A stretch of DNA of 47,511 nt from Fidelibacterota bacterium (GTDB lineage Bacteria; Pseudomonadota; Alphaproteobacteria; Rhodospirillales; Rhodospirillaceae). Below are positions 35,832-44,872 of this stretch, piece by piece (positions within the stretch are counted from its first letter, which is position 1; each line of letters starts with the position of its first letter). The notes beneath the pieces were generated by a model that had not been told where the DNA came from, ran no database searches, and saw nothing but the letters and a program-made list of their open reading frames with translations. A program made the position numbers and the translations under genes. The stretch lies in the NCBI GenBank assembly GCA_947470105.1, contig CANISR010000007.1, forward strand, positions 1 to 47,511. The letters are read 5' to 3'.

Positions 35832-37208
35832 ATGTCTCTGCATCTCTACAATACCTTGAGCCGCCGCAAGGAACTTTTTACGCCGGTCGATCCGGCCCGC
35901 GTCACCATGTATGTCTGCGGGCCCACGGTCTACAATTACGTCCATATCGGCAATGCGCGGCCGGTGGTGGTGTTCGATGTACTCTACCGCCTGCTGTCCC
36001 GCGACTACGCCAAGGTGATTTACGCGCGTAACATCACCGACGTGGATGACAAGATAAACGCCGCCGCCAAGGCCGGCGATGTTCCCATCACCGCGATCAC
36101 CGAGAAGTTCGCGACCGTCTATCGCGACGAGATGGCGACGCTGAATGCGTTGCCGCCGACCATCGAGCCCCACGCCACCCAGCACATCCCGCAGATGATC
36201 TCCATGATCCAGCGGTTGCTGGACGGCAAGCACGCTTATGAAGCCGAAGGCCATGTGCTGTTCCACGTGCCGTCTTTCGCCGGCTATGGCCAGCTCTCGG
36301 GCCGGGCGCGGGACGATATGATCGCCGGCGCGCGGGTGGAAGTGGCGCCCTACAAGAAAGACCCCGCCGATTTCGTGCTGTGGAAGCCTTCGACCCCGGA
36401 CCTTCCAGGCTGGGACAGCCCCTGGGGCCGCGGACGCCCGGGGTGGCATATCGAGTGCTCGAGCATGATCGAGGCGCATCTCGGGCCCACCATCGACATT
36501 CACGGCGGCGGCCATGACCTGATCTTTCCGCATCATGAGAACGAACTGGCGCAAGGCACCTGTGCCCACGGCGGCGCGCCTTACGCCCGCTATTGGATGC
36601 ACAACGGCTTCCTGACGATGAACAAGGAAAAGATGTCCAAGTCCATCGGCAACATCGTCACTGTGCGCGAGCTGCTGCGGCATCATCCGGGCGAAGCCAT
36701 CCGCTGGGCGTTGCTGAGCGCACATTATCGCCAACCGCTTGATTGGTCCGACGATACCATCGTTCAGGCCAACCGCACCCTTTCGCGCCTCTACGGCGCC
36801 CTCGAACAAGCGGGTGACGCACCGGCAACCCTGAGTGAGCCTCCGGCGGCTGTGCTGGAAGCTTTACGCGATGACCTCAACACGCCGCGGGCCATGGCGG
36901 AAATCTCAAATATCGCCGGCGCGCTCAATCAAGCGACCGGTGCGGCCAAAGCAGAACTGAAGGCGCAGCTCATTGCTGCCGGCAGCCTGCTGGGCGTATT
37001 GCAGCAGCCCCCCAAAGCCTGGTTCGAAGCCGCGGCCGGCCGCAAGACCATCGACGCCGACGAGGTGGAACGCCTGATCGCCGCCCGCGCCGCGGCCCGT
37101 AAGGCACGCGACTTCGCGGGCGCCGACCGCATCCGCGACGAGATTGCGGCGCTAGGCGTGGTCATCGAGGACCGGGCCGACGGCACCAAATGGCGGGCAG
37201 CGGAGTAA
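35832..37208 (+). CDS. cysS: Cysteinyl-tRNA synthetase
   Basis: A full-length 458-residue class I synthetase from ATG 35832 ([16 protein letters not shown], the usual start). C29 in YVCGPTVYN begins the zinc site, completed by the Cys in WHIECSSM and HHENE. HIGN (38-41) and KMSKS are the ATP-binding signatures. It charges tRNA-Cys in the cytoplasm. In-frame codons upstream of 35832 are not family-like. The argE gene begins two bases after the stop. Confidence 0.95.
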   Translation: MSLHLYNTLSRRKELFTPVDPARVTMYVCGPTVYNYVHIGNARPVVVFDVLYRLLSRDYAKVIYARNITDVDDKINAAAKAGDVPITAITEKFATVYRDEMATLNALPPTIEPHATQHIPQMISMIQRLLDGKHAYEAEGHVLFHVPSFAGYGQLSGRARDDMIAGARVEVAPYKKDPADFVLWKPSTPDLPGWDSPWGRGRPGWHIECSSMIEAHLGPTIDIHGGGHDLIFPHHENELAQGTCAHGGAPYARYWMHNGFLTMNKEKMSKSIGNIVTVRELLRHHPGEAIRWALLSAHYRQPLDWSDDTIVQANRTLSRLYGALEQAGDAPATLSEPPAAVLEALRDDLNTPRAMAEISNIAGALNQATGAAKAELKAQLIAAGSLLGVLQQPPKAWFEAAAGRKTIDADEVERLIAARAAARKARDFAGADRIRDEIAALGVVIEDRADGTKWRAAE

Positions 37209-37210
37209 TC

Positions 37211-38383
37211 ATGGCCAGCGTAAACGATCAGACCGCGCGCACCATCACCATGCTGGAAAAGCTGGTGTCGTTCGACACGGTGTCGCGCAACTCCAACCTC
37301 GTCTTCATCGACTATGTACGCGGCCTGCTGGGCGCCCACGGCATCGAAAGCCGTCTCGTCTATAACGAGGATCGCAGCAAGGCCAACCTGCTCGCCACTA
37401 TCGGCCCGCAAGTCGCCGGCGGCATCGTACTCTCGGGCCACACGGACGTGGTTCCCATCGACGATCAGGACTGGAGCAGCGATCCGTTCACGGTGGTGGA
37501 GCGGAACGGCAAGCTCTATGGCCGCGGCACCGCCGACATGAAGTGCTTCCTGGCCATCATCCTGGGGGCGCTCGACACCCTCGTTAAGGCGCCGATCAAG
37601 GTACCCATCCATCTAGCCTTCTCGTACGACGAGGAAGTGGGCTGCCTGGGTGCGCCATCGCTGATAAAGTTCCTCACCGAAAATTTGCCGGCGCCTCGCG
37701 CCGTGATCGTGGGCGAGCCGACCGACATGAAGGTGGTCAGCGCCCACAAAGGCATCACCGGCGTGCGCACCGTGATCACGGGGCATGAAGCCCATTCGTC
37801 CCAGATCCACCGCGGCGTCAGCGCGGTGATGGTCGCCGCCGAACTGATCCAGTTCCTGCAGGGACTGTGCGCCGAGGCCGGGGCCCGCGGGCCGTTTGAT
37901 CCGCTGTTCGAGCCCAATCACACCACCCTGACCGTCAACCATATCGCCGGCGGCACCGCCATCAACATCATGGCCGGCCATTGCACCTTCCAGTGGGATG
38001 TACGGGCGCTGCCGGGTGACGATCCGGATATTTACATCAACCGCTTCCGGCGCCATTGCGAGGAGATCGTCCTGCCGCGCCTGCGCAAGATCGCCCCCAC
38101 CTGCGCCATCGAAACCATCCCGCGCGCCGGCACGCCGGCGCTGCGCGTCGAGCAGGATTCAGCCGCCGAACAACTCTGCAGTGCTTTGACCGGAGATAAC
38201 GTCACGCGCGCGGTCAGTTTCGCCGCCGAGGCCGGACAGTTTCAGCGCGAAGGCCTATCGACCGTCATCTGCGGGCCGGGCTCCATCAGCCAAGCCCACC
38301 AGCCCGACGAATTCATCACCGTGGAGCAGGTAGCGGCCGGCACCCGATTCCTTCACGACCTCGTGACGCATTTGGCGCGCTAA
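37211..38383 (+). CDS. argE: Acetylornithine deacetylase (M20 family)
   Basis: ATG 37211 with GGAG at 37202-37205 gives 390 residues. The M20 metallopeptidase metal site is complete: SGHTDVVP, GRGTADMK, the catalytic DEEVG, VGEPTD and the late QAHQPDE. The middle dimerisation domain is present. The sequence and length fit ArgE, which releases ornithine from N-acetylornithine in arginine synthesis; a related succinyl-diaminopimelate or amino-acid deacylase is less likely. It sits directly behind cysS, probably in the same transcript. A strong hairpin follows. Confidence 0.85.
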   Translation: MASVNDQTARTITMLEKLVSFDTVSRNSNLVFIDYVRGLLGAHGIESRLVYNEDRSKANLLATIGPQVAGGIVLSGHTDVVPIDDQDWSSDPFTVVERNGKLYGRGTADMKCFLAIILGALDTLVKAPIKVPIHLAFSYDEEVGCLGAPSLIKFLTENLPAPRAVIVGEPTDMKVVSAHKGITGVRTVITGHEAHSSQIHRGVSAVMVAAELIQFLQGLCAEAGARGPFDPLFEPNHTTLTVNHIAGGTAINIMAGHCTFQWDVRALPGDDPDIYINRFRRHCEEIVLPRLRKIAPTCAIETIPRAGTPALRVEQDSAAEQLCSALTGDNVTRAVSFAAEAGQFQREGLSTVICGPGSISQAHQPDEFITVEQVAAGTRFLHDLVTHLAR

Positions 38384-38404
38384 CTCACGCCTCTGTCATG
38401 GCCG

Positions 38405-38432
38405 GGCCATGGCGGTACGCACCGCCATGGCC
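38405..38432 (+). terminator. Perfect 12-bp hairpin after argE
   Basis: GGCCATGGCGGT, loop ACGC, ACCGCCATGGCC. It lies 22 bases after the argE stop and 33 before the CheY-like start. No T run follows, so it may act as a rho-assisted terminator or RNA-end protector. Confidence 0.5.
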
Positions 38433-38464
38433 TAGGCTGCTCCGGTAGATTCTGGAGAACGCTC

Positions 38465-38836
38465 TTGGCTGCGCCCAAAATACTTGTCGTCGACGACCTC
38501 GCGGGGATGCGCACCGCGCTGCGCCAGGTGCTGGGCAAGCTCGGCTTCGACGCCGTGATCGAGTGCGAAGACGGCTCCCAGGCGCTCGACTGCTTGCGCG
38601 CCGACGACATCACCCTGGTGATTTCAGATTGGCAGATGGAGCCCATGGACGGCCTCACACTGCTGCAAGAGGTCCGCAACGACGTGCGGCTCGCGGCGCT
38701 TCCGTTCATTCTGGTCAGCGGGGAACTCAGCCCGCAACTGCATGAGCGGGCCAATGCCGCGGGTGCCTCAATGGTATTGAGCAAACCCTTCGGCCCCGAA
38801 ACCCTGCGCGATGCGCTGGCCGGACTAGGTTATTAA
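38465..38836 (+). CDS. Single-domain CheY-like response regulator
   Basis: A 123-residue receiver domain with no output domain. The acidic pair D10-D11, phosphoacceptor D55 in ISDWQMEPMDG, S85 and K107 are all in place, so it should be phosphorylated normally. TTG 38465 is used because GGAG (38454-38457) is well placed and no other start fits. Candidate roles are chemotaxis-type or phosphorelay signalling; no kinase is nearby. The 3' end overlaps the convergent unknown gene by 12 bases. Confidence 0.88.
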   Translation: MAAPKILVVDDLAGMRTALRQVLGKLGFDAVIECEDGSQALDCLRADDITLVISDWQMEPMDGLTLLQEVRNDVRLAALPFILVSGELSPQLHERANAAGASMVLSKPFGPETLRDALAGLGY

Positions 38837-39856
38837 GGGATTCTTCGACAGCTCGTTCTTCCCCGGCTCTTTCGCCAGGGCGCCGGGCTGGCGCTTCATC
38901 ATGCTCTTGCCGGTGGAGAAGCGGCTCGCTAGGAACTGGTAGGTGGACGTCATCGCCTTGTCGATTTCCGGACTCTTGACCATGTTCAGGTTCTGCCATT
39001 TGGCCAGGGTCGGATCCCACTCCATCAGGACGTGATGAAGCTCGTCGCGCGCCTTGCGCACTGACTTGATCACATGGTCGATGGACATCAACGCGCCGAG
39101 TACGTCGGCCACTTCCGCGTCGATGTTGTCGAGTATGTGCCGCAGTTCATTGACGCCCTTGACGATCAGAATCTTCATCCGTCCGATGTCGGCGGACACG
39201 CGCAGATCGGCACTGTAGACCTTGGTCAGGGCTTCAAGGTTGACCTGGATCTTGACCACTTCCTGGGCGCGTTCGCGCAAGGCTTCGATATAGCAGAGCT
39301 CGCGCGCCAACGTTTCGATGCGGTCGAGCACTTTCTCGGAATCATTCGCCTGATAGCCCAGGGCCACGGCCGCACGGCCGAAAGCGTCCTTCAGGCCGTT
39401 CTTGCTTTCGTCGGAACCGAGGATGCGCTTCAGGTCTTCCTGCGTGGCGTAGCTCACGGGCGTGCCCGACATCCATGACAGCAACTGCACCTGGATTTTA
39501 TCGCGGGCGATGGTCTTGTGGCGGCGTGCCACGGTCCATGACGCAGAACCGTCGAGGATCTCATTGGGAATTTCATCGCCCGGCTTGATGTCCGGAACGT
39601 AGTGGAGCCCGGCGGCAGCGCGGTCGATCAGGGTGTCGTCGTGACTGCCGGCTTCGATGAAAAACGTCCTGCGAAGATCCTTGAGCGAGATGATCCCCTG
39701 CCCGCCGCCCATATCGACCACGAACATGGGCGACTTGTCCCTGCCCTTGATCATGAAACACGCCCCCGGCGCCTGGAACACCTTCGCCTGGAAGTCGAAG
39801 TGGGTATTGCGCGGCCCCGTTGGCGGAGCGGGTGTAGGGTCGGGGGTATCAGTCAC
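38825..39856 (-). CDS. Conserved protein of unknown function
   Basis: A 343-residue soluble protein from GTG 39856. The first 110 residues (FMIKGRDKSPMFVVDMGGGQGIISL, continuing to KPGDEIPNEILDG) look like a beta-rich domain. The remainder is mainly helical, with a long run at about 170-290 (VLDRIETLARELCYIEALRERAQ) suggesting a coiled coil. I recognise no family. It converges with the CheY-like gene, so coordinated function is possible but not shown. Confidence 0.75.
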   Translation of the reverse strand: MTDTPDPTPAPPTGPRNTHFDFQAKVFQAPGACFMIKGRDKSPMFVVDMGGGQGIISLKDLRRTFFIEAGSHDDTLIDRAAAGLHYVPDIKPGDEIPNEILDGSASWTVARRHKTIARDKIQVQLLSWMSGTPVSYATQEDLKRILGSDESKNGLKDAFGRAAVALGYQANDSEKVLDRIETLARELCYIEALRERAQEVVKIQVNLEALTKVYSADLRVSADIGRMKILIVKGVNELRHILDNIDAEVADVLGALMSIDHVIKSVRKARDELHHVLMEWDPTLAKWQNLNMVKSPEIDKAMTSTYQFLASRFSTGKSMMKRQPGALAKEPGKNELSKNPLIT

Positions 39857-39901
39857 GGACAGAACGTTTCACACGATTTGCCGCCGCAGCAGTGCGGCAC
39901 A

Positions 39902-39919
39902 GTGAAGGGAATCGGACCC
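39902..39919 (-). repeat. Partial copy of the tRNA-Gly T-arm/3' region
   Basis: These 18 bases match the tRNA-Gly segment at 39982-39999 at 17 positions and lie exactly 80 bases from it, on the 3' side of the tRNA. The rest of a tRNA is not present. It may be a remnant of tandem duplication or of an integration event at the tRNA. Confidence 0.6.
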
Positions 39920-39973
39920 CGCAGCCGAAGGCCGCAAAAACAACCACGCGAGGCTTCGCTGCTACTCGGGAAT

Positions 39974-40047
39974 TGGAGCGGGTGAAGGGAATCGAACCCT
40001 CGCCTAAAGCTTGGGAAGCTTTCGTTCTACCATTGAACTACACCCGC
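39974..40047 (-). tRNA. tRNA-Gly (anticodon CCC)
   Basis: A complete cloverleaf on the minus strand. The acceptor GCGGGTG pairs with CACCCGC, the D arm is GTTC/GAAC, and the anticodon stem AAAGC/GCTTT encloses the loop TTCCCAA, giving anticodon CCC. The T loop is TTCGATT, the discriminator is T and CCA is encoded. It reads GGG codons. Confidence 0.95.
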
Positions 40048-40300
40048 GAGAGGCTCCGTCCGCGCGAACAGACGGCCCTAGGCCGCAGCCACAGAGAGTA
40101 TCTAGCATGAACCTCCGGCGGGCAAAAGCTCCGGGATACCAAGGCTTTGGGGCCTCGCGGGTGGCAAGCTTTTAATACCGGACGATAACAGTGGGGCTTC
40201 GCCGCGCGGGGCAGCGCGCGTAATGTGCCCTTTCCCTGAACCCGTGCGGGCGCCCGGCCTGCTAGTTGTGCCCCGCTCTTTGTCCCCCCGATACTCCCCA

Positions 40301-40804
40301 ATGGATCTCTGGTCGCTGAGCTGCCTTTCCGTTCTTGCCGTCGGCCTGGTGTGGCTGTCGGTGGTCGATCTGCGCACGGGCTATTTGCCCGACCCGCTGC
40401 AGGCCGCGCTCGCGGTTGCCGGCCTTGGGATCGCCATTGCCGGCTCCCCGGTCGGCATCGGTTGGCGCGGCGCACTGGCCGGCGCGGTGTTGAACGGCGG
40501 GGTATTCTGGGCCCTGCGCTGGCTCGTCAGCCGCCTCAAAGGCCGCGAGGCCATGGGCTTCGGCGACGTGAAGCTGGTGGCGGTGGGCGGCCTGTGGCTG
40601 GGGCCGGCCGCACTTCCTTACATCATGGCCGCGGGCGGTCTCTTGACCCTTCTCGGCGTCGGCCTCCTCAGCCTGATCCGGCGCAAAGCGCTGTGGCGCG
40701 GCGAGATGCCGTTGGGGCCGGGTCTTGCCGCCGGCATCCTGGCGATGTTTATTGCCGCCCTCGTCCATTTGTCCCCTGCCGACGCCACGTGGCTGAAACT
40801 GTGA
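40301..40804 (+). CDS. Short prepilin peptidase (A24 family, CpaA-like)
   Basis: ATG 40301 gives 167 residues with about six membrane helices. D23 in VVDLRTGYLPD and D89 in the GFGD motif are the two catalytic aspartates of type IV prepilin peptidases. The N-terminal methyltransferase domain of PilD is missing, as in CpaA/TadV-type enzymes. It would cleave leader peptides of pilins or pseudopilins at the inner membrane. No pilus genes are in the window. The next gene, pseC, begins seven bases after its stop. Confidence 0.85.
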   Translation: MDLWSLSCLSVLAVGLVWLSVVDLRTGYLPDPLQAALAVAGLGIAIAGSPVGIGWRGALAGAVLNGGVFWALRWLVSRLKGREAMGFGDVKLVAVGGLWLGPAALPYIMAAGGLLTLLGVGLLSLIRRKALWRGEMPLGPGLAAGILAMFIAALVHLSPADATWLKL

Positions 40805-40811
40805 TGCACTC

Positions 40812-42020
40812 ATGACCAATACCCCCGCGATGCTGCCCTACGGACGCCATGTCATCGACGACGAGGACGTCGCCGCTGTAGCCGCGGTCTTGAAGTCGAA
40901 CGCGCTGACGGGCGGCCCCGCCGTGGACCAGTTCGAGCGCGCCCTCGCCGAGGTCACGGGCGCCGCGGACGCCATTGCCTGCTCCTCAGGCACATCAGCG
41001 CTTCACCTCGCCGTTCTCGCCCTTGGCCTTGGACCGGGCGACCAGGTGATCGTGCCGAGCCTGACCTTCCTCGCCACCGCCAATTGTGCGCGCTATGTGG
41101 GCGCGGACGTCGTGTTTGCCGATGTCGATCCCGAAACGGGGCTCATGACGCCCGCGACCTTTGAACAGGCCGTGGCGCGCGCCGTACCGGGCCGCGTCAA
41201 GGCGGCGATCCCAGTGCATCTCAACGGCCAGGCCTGCGACATGCGCGGGCTCAAGCAGGTCGCCGACCGCCACGGCATCGCTTTAATCGAAGACGCCTGC
41301 CACGCCCTGGGGACGACGTATCCCGGCAACGACACCGTGCCGGTGGGCGCCGGCCGTGAAGCGGTGGCCACATGCTTCTCCTTCCACCCGGTCAAAACCG
41401 TCGCCATGGGCGAAGGCGGCGCCGTCACCACCAACGATCCCGTCCTGGCCGCCACCATGCGTCGGATGCGCGGCCATGGGATGGAGCGCAACGCCGCGGC
41501 TTCGACGGTGCCCGAGTTCGCCCTGGGGCCCGACGGCACACCGAACCCCTGGTTCTACGAAATGAACGAGGTCGGCTGGAACTACCGCGCCAGCGACATC
41601 CACTGTGCGCTCGGCTCCAGTCAGCTCAAGAAGCTCCCGGCGTTCCTGAACCGCCGCATCGAATTGGTGGCGCTGTATGACGCGGCGATGAAACCCCTGG
41701 CGCCGGTCGTGCGCACTCTGGGCCGGACCGGCGGCACCGTGGGCTGGCACCTCTATGTCGTATTGATCGATTTTGCCGGCATCGGCAGAGACCGCGGCGC
41801 GGTCATGCGGGCACTCGCCGCCGACGGCATCGGCACCCAGGTGCACTACTTCCCGGTGCACCTGCAGCCCTATTACCAGCGGCTCAATGGCCGCCAGTCG
41901 TTGCCGGGCGCCGAAACGTATTACAGCCGCTGCCTCAGCCTCCCCTTGTTCCCAGCTATGGCCGACAGCGACGTGACACGCGTCGTGGAGGCGCTGGCCC
42001 GCGCCACCCACCTGAATTGA
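40812..42020 (+). CDS. pseC: UDP-4-amino-4,6-dideoxy-N-acetyl-beta-L-altrosamine transaminase
   Basis: A 402-residue DegT/DnrJ/EryC1-family PLP aminotransferase with the PseC-type start LPYGRHVIDDEDVAAV. The PLP lysine is K195 in FSFHPVKTVAMGEGGA, and IEDACHALG binds the cofactor ring. PseC aminates the 4-keto product of PseB in the pseudaminic acid pathway. pseB is 4.3 kb downstream, which supports this assignment over other sugar aminotransferases. It could also serve the first sugar locus, which lacks an aminotransferase. Confidence 0.86.
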   Translation: MTNTPAMLPYGRHVIDDEDVAAVAAVLKSNALTGGPAVDQFERALAEVTGAADAIACSSGTSALHLAVLALGLGPGDQVIVPSLTFLATANCARYVGADVVFADVDPETGLMTPATFEQAVARAVPGRVKAAIPVHLNGQACDMRGLKQVADRHGIALIEDACHALGTTYPGNDTVPVGAGREAVATCFSFHPVKTVAMGEGGAVTTNDPVLAATMRRMRGHGMERNAAASTVPEFALGPDGTPNPWFYEMNEVGWNYRASDIHCALGSSQLKKLPAFLNRRIELVALYDAAMKPLAPVVRTLGRTGGTVGWHLYVVLIDFAGIGRDRGAVMRALAADGIGTQVHYFPVHLQPYYQRLNGRQSLPGAETYYSRCLSLPLFPAMADSDVTRVVEALARATHLN

Positions 42021-42036
42021 CGCCCGATTAACCGCG

Positions 42037-42066
42037 TTGAGGCAGTCTCTGCCGACCTGATAAACT
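42037..42066 (+). promoter_or_regulatory. Candidate promoter of the second GSCFA gene
   Basis: TTGAGG (42037-42042) and TAAACT (42061-42066) are separated by 18 bases in an AT-richer gap. The ATG follows at 42095 with GAGGAA (42082-42087) as ribosome binding site. Confidence 0.45.
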
Positions 42067-42094
42067 AGACGCTGAATTTCTGAGGAAATCGTCC

Positions 42095-43045
42095 ATGAAC
42101 GCTCCCGACGCCCCGCCAGTGCCTTTGAACATGAAGAGCTGGGCCGATTTCAGCCGGCACCCCAGCCTCAAGATCTCCCGCCGCAAGCTCATCAAGCCCG
42201 ATTCAAAAATCTTCACGATGGGAAGCTGTTTTGCCGTGGAGATTCGCCGCGCCATGGCGCGGCGGGGCTATGACGTGTTTCCGCATTATGTCGATGTCAA
42301 ATTCGATCCGACGCAGCAGATCTTCGACATGATCCCAAAACGGGAAATGATCGCGCACTACGACACTTTCGTTATTCGCCAGGAATTCGAGGCCGCACTC
42401 GGCGTATGGACGGACCGGGACGCGGGATTTTGGGAAGTCACCAATGCCGCCGTCAACCAACATATCCAGTCGGAGAAGGTCTATCAGGACCCATCCCGAA
42501 AACTGATTTATGCCAAGAGCCTTCCGGCCCTCAAGGATTTGGCCGACAAGATCGATGCCGTGATGCTGCAGGGGATCGTGGAAAGCGATCTGATCGTCAT
42601 TACCCTGGGGCTGACCGAAGTATGGCGGCACAACAAGACCGGGCGCTATCTCTGCCGGCCGCCCAATACCGGCTACGGCGGCGGCGACGGTCTCGCTACG
42701 TTCAGGCAAAGCACCTTCGTCGAGAACTACCTCAACGTGAAAGCCACGCTTGATCTGCTGTTCTCAAAATTTCCGGCGAAGAACGTCATTTTGACGGTTT
42801 CTCCGGTGCCGCTCGCGCTGACCTATTCGGCCACTGATATCGGCACCGCCAATACCGAGAGCAAATCGATCCTGCGCGCGGTGGCCGGGCAAATCTGCCG
42901 CGAATACGCCGCGCGCGTGACCTATTTCCCGTCCTACGAAATGGCCACGATCATGCCGTGGCCGGTGTTCCAGGAAGACAAACGCCACGTGCTCCCGGAA
43001 TTCGCCGACCGGGTGGTGACGACGTTCCACGATATGTTTTCGTGA
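42095..43045 (+). CDS. GSCFA domain protein (second copy)
   Basis: A 316-residue protein sharing the GSCFA blocks with the copy at 8804: KIFTMGSCFAVE, VITLGLTEVW, ILTVSPVPLAL and VTYFPSYEMAT. It is diverged elsewhere and shorter, so it is a paralogue and not a recent duplicate. The SGNH-like fold suggests esterase or acyltransferase chemistry on a sugar; the substrate is unknown. It sits between pseC and a PhyH-like gene, as the other copy sits in a nonulosonate-type locus. The start is well supported by GAGGAA. Confidence 0.85.
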   Translation: MNAPDAPPVPLNMKSWADFSRHPSLKISRRKLIKPDSKIFTMGSCFAVEIRRAMARRGYDVFPHYVDVKFDPTQQIFDMIPKREMIAHYDTFVIRQEFEAALGVWTDRDAGFWEVTNAAVNQHIQSEKVYQDPSRKLIYAKSLPALKDLADKIDAVMLQGIVESDLIVITLGLTEVWRHNKTGRYLCRPPNTGYGGGDGLATFRQSTFVENYLNVKATLDLLFSKFPAKNVILTVSPVPLALTYSATDIGTANTESKSILRAVAGQICREYAARVTYFPSYEMATIMPWPVFQEDKRHVLPEFADRVVTTFHDMFS

Positions 43046-43052
43046 GGCAGTT

Positions 43053-44102
43053 CTAGACTAGATACTGGCGGGTAGCGTAGCGCACCAGCGGCGAGAGCTT
43101 GCTGCTGTCGGTCTCCAGGCCTGCCGGGAGTCGCAGATCGGCACGCCGCTGCGGCTTGGCGACTTCGTTGAATTTCGGAAGCACCGAATAGAAGATCTCG
43201 AACACGAACCGAGGTCCGGTTTGCGGGCGCGTGCCTTTGTGCAGGCCGCGCGTATCCTCAAAAAAGCTTTTCCCTTTGGGACCGGTGAAAGACAGCACTT
43301 CGTTTTCCGGAAAAAACAACCGCACCTCGTCGTCGGTCTTACGGTGCTGTTCCATCCAGCGCCAAAACTTGTGAAACATCTCCGGATTTGAGCCCAGGCG
43401 CTGGGACATGAGCGGCAGCAGCACCTCCATGTCATGGGTGTGCTCCACGAACGAATGGGGTCCCGTACCCGCCGCCACGTCGGAGAGATAGACGAAGAGA
43501 TTGCATGAGCGGAAATCGCCGCGATCGTGATGGAACATTTGCATGCCCTCGGCGCCCCCGGGGGCCGGGTAGGACCACCATGCCGTCGTAATGCCGATGG
43601 TCGCAGGAGCACCCAGGTAGGCGCTGGCAAGGCTGATGAGCCGTTCGTCGTGGAGCGCTCTGTAAATCGGAGGGCAGCCGCACACCGCCGCCCCATGGAA
43701 ATGGGCGAAGCCGGCCGCCGGCGGCACATCCTTCAGCAGCGCGTGGCTCTCGGGGACACCGCCGGATACGGCGGCCGGAATAGTTTGAACATAAGCGCCG
43801 ATCTCTTCGATCTCCGCGTCGGAGAAGATATTGGGAACCGGCGCGTAGCCCTTTTTTTGAAGATTCTTGACCGTGGGACGGTCGCGCTCGTCCAAAGGAA
43901 TGCGCCCGTCGGCAAACAGTGACGGCCCGACTTTTTGCGAGATAAAGGCCGCCGAGGCCCGGCCGATGCTGTCGCGCGCCGCCTTGTCCAAGCCGCCCTT
44001 CATCATGAACAGCCAGAAGTTTTCGAAATCCTGCTGCCGGCGCAGGAACTCGGGGCTGAAGATATCGAAACCTCGGGACGGATTATTCACGAATTTGCTC
44101 AC
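43053..44102 (-). CDS. Phytanoyl-CoA dioxygenase (PhyH)-like oxygenase
   Basis: A 349-residue protein with a complete iron site: H191-x-D193 in MFHHDRGDF, distal H288 in TRGLHKGT, and R298 in GPRFVFEIF as the likely 2-oxoglutarate-binding arginine. The first 80 residues are an extra helical region. Family members use Fe(II) and 2-oxoglutarate to hydroxylate lipids, sugars or secondary metabolites. It converges on the GSCFA gene with a 7-base gap. A second PhyH-like gene lies at the left edge beside the other sugar locus, so action on a surface sugar or lipid carrier is suggested. Confidence 0.82.
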   Translation of the reverse strand: MSKFVNNPSRGFDIFSPEFLRRQQDFENFWLFMMKGGLDKAARDSIGRASAAFISQKVGPSLFADGRIPLDERDRPTVKNLQKKGYAPVPNIFSDAEIEEIGAYVQTIPAAVSGGVPESHALLKDVPPAAGFAHFHGAAVCGCPPIYRALHDERLISLASAYLGAPATIGITTAWWSYPAPGGAEGMQMFHHDRGDFRSCNLFVYLSDVAAGTGPHSFVEHTHDMEVLLPLMSQRLGSNPEMFHKFWRWMEQHRKTDDEVRLFFPENEVLSFTGPKGKSFFEDTRGLHKGTRPQTGPRFVFEIFYSVLPKFNEVAKPQRRADLRLPAGLETDSSKLSPLVRYATRQYLV

Positions 44103-44121
44103 GCTTTATGACGTTAGGACA

Positions 44122-44168
44122 TCGTGCCGAAAGTGGCGCCGGTTTTCGGCATTCCGGTTTCGGCACGA
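44122..44168. repeat. Perfect 11-bp inverted repeat
   Basis: TCGTGCCGAAA (44122-44132) is mirrored by TTTCGGCACGA (44158-44168), with a 25-base spacer that is itself partly self-complementary. It lies in the divergent gap between the PhyH-like and acetyltransferase genes. Confidence 0.55.
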
Positions 44169-44190
44169 GCAATGCGACCAAACAGCACTT

Positions 44191-44232
44191 TAGAGCATCG
44201 AGCGAGATTCCTAAATCGTGAACGATGCTCTA
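44191..44232. repeat. Perfect 10-bp inverted repeat
   Basis: TAGAGCATCG (44191-44200) is mirrored by CGATGCTCTA (44223-44232) over a 22-base loop. With the neighbouring repeat it resembles the short palindromic intergenic elements dispersed in some alphaproteobacterial genomes. A regulator site is the alternative. Confidence 0.55.
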
Positions 44233-44302
44233 GGATGGACTGATAAGTCATGATTACCATAGTCTTCCAGGCCCCGAAGCACAACAAACGCGGACCTTTG
44301 CA

Positions 44303-44858
44303 GTGGCGCAGTCCCCGATTCTCTCCGGCGTAAAATGCCGCCTCGAACCCTTCGCCGCGCAACATCTCAGCGCGCGGTATGTGGGATGGCTGAACTCGCC
44401 CGATGTCGTCCGCCATAGCGAACAGCGGCACCGGCGCCATGACCTCGCCTCCTGCAAAAGCTATGCGGCTTCGTTCGACGGGTCGGCCCACTTCTTTTGG
44501 GCAATCATCGCCAACGACGAGGCCCTCGGCCATATCGGCAACATCAACGCCTATCTTGATACGGCCAACCGCGTTGCCGACGTCGGCATCATGGTGGGTG
44601 AACACGCGGCCTGGGGCCGCGGCTACGGCACCGACGCTTGGCTGACGGCATGCCGCTATCTGCTGCTCGACTTGAATCTCCGCAAGGTTACCGCGGGCAC
44701 TTTAGCCAACAACCTCGGCATGCTGTCCGTGATGAAGCGCTCGGGGATGCGCGAGGAGGGACGGCGGCGGCGTCAGGCGCTGTGGGAGGGCGTCGAAGTG
44801 GACATGGTGGAAGCCGGGCTCATGCGCGAGGAACTTGCCGCTTTTCTAGAATCAGGCC

Positions 44859-44872
<14 letters not shown>
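44303..44872 (+). CDS. GNAT-family N-acetyltransferase
   Basis: A 189-residue GNAT protein from GTG 44303; the start is uncertain because no Shine-Dalgarno sequence is obvious. The acetyl-CoA loop is WGRGYGTDA, following the strand VADVGIMVG. The conserved early segment VGWLNSPDVVRHSEQ is typical of acetyltransferases found in nonulosonate loci. In the pseudaminic and legionaminic pathways PseH or LegH acetylates the 4-amino sugar made by PseC or LegC, so that role is likely but not certain. The 3' end overlaps the convergent transferase-like gene by 14 bases. Confidence 0.8.
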
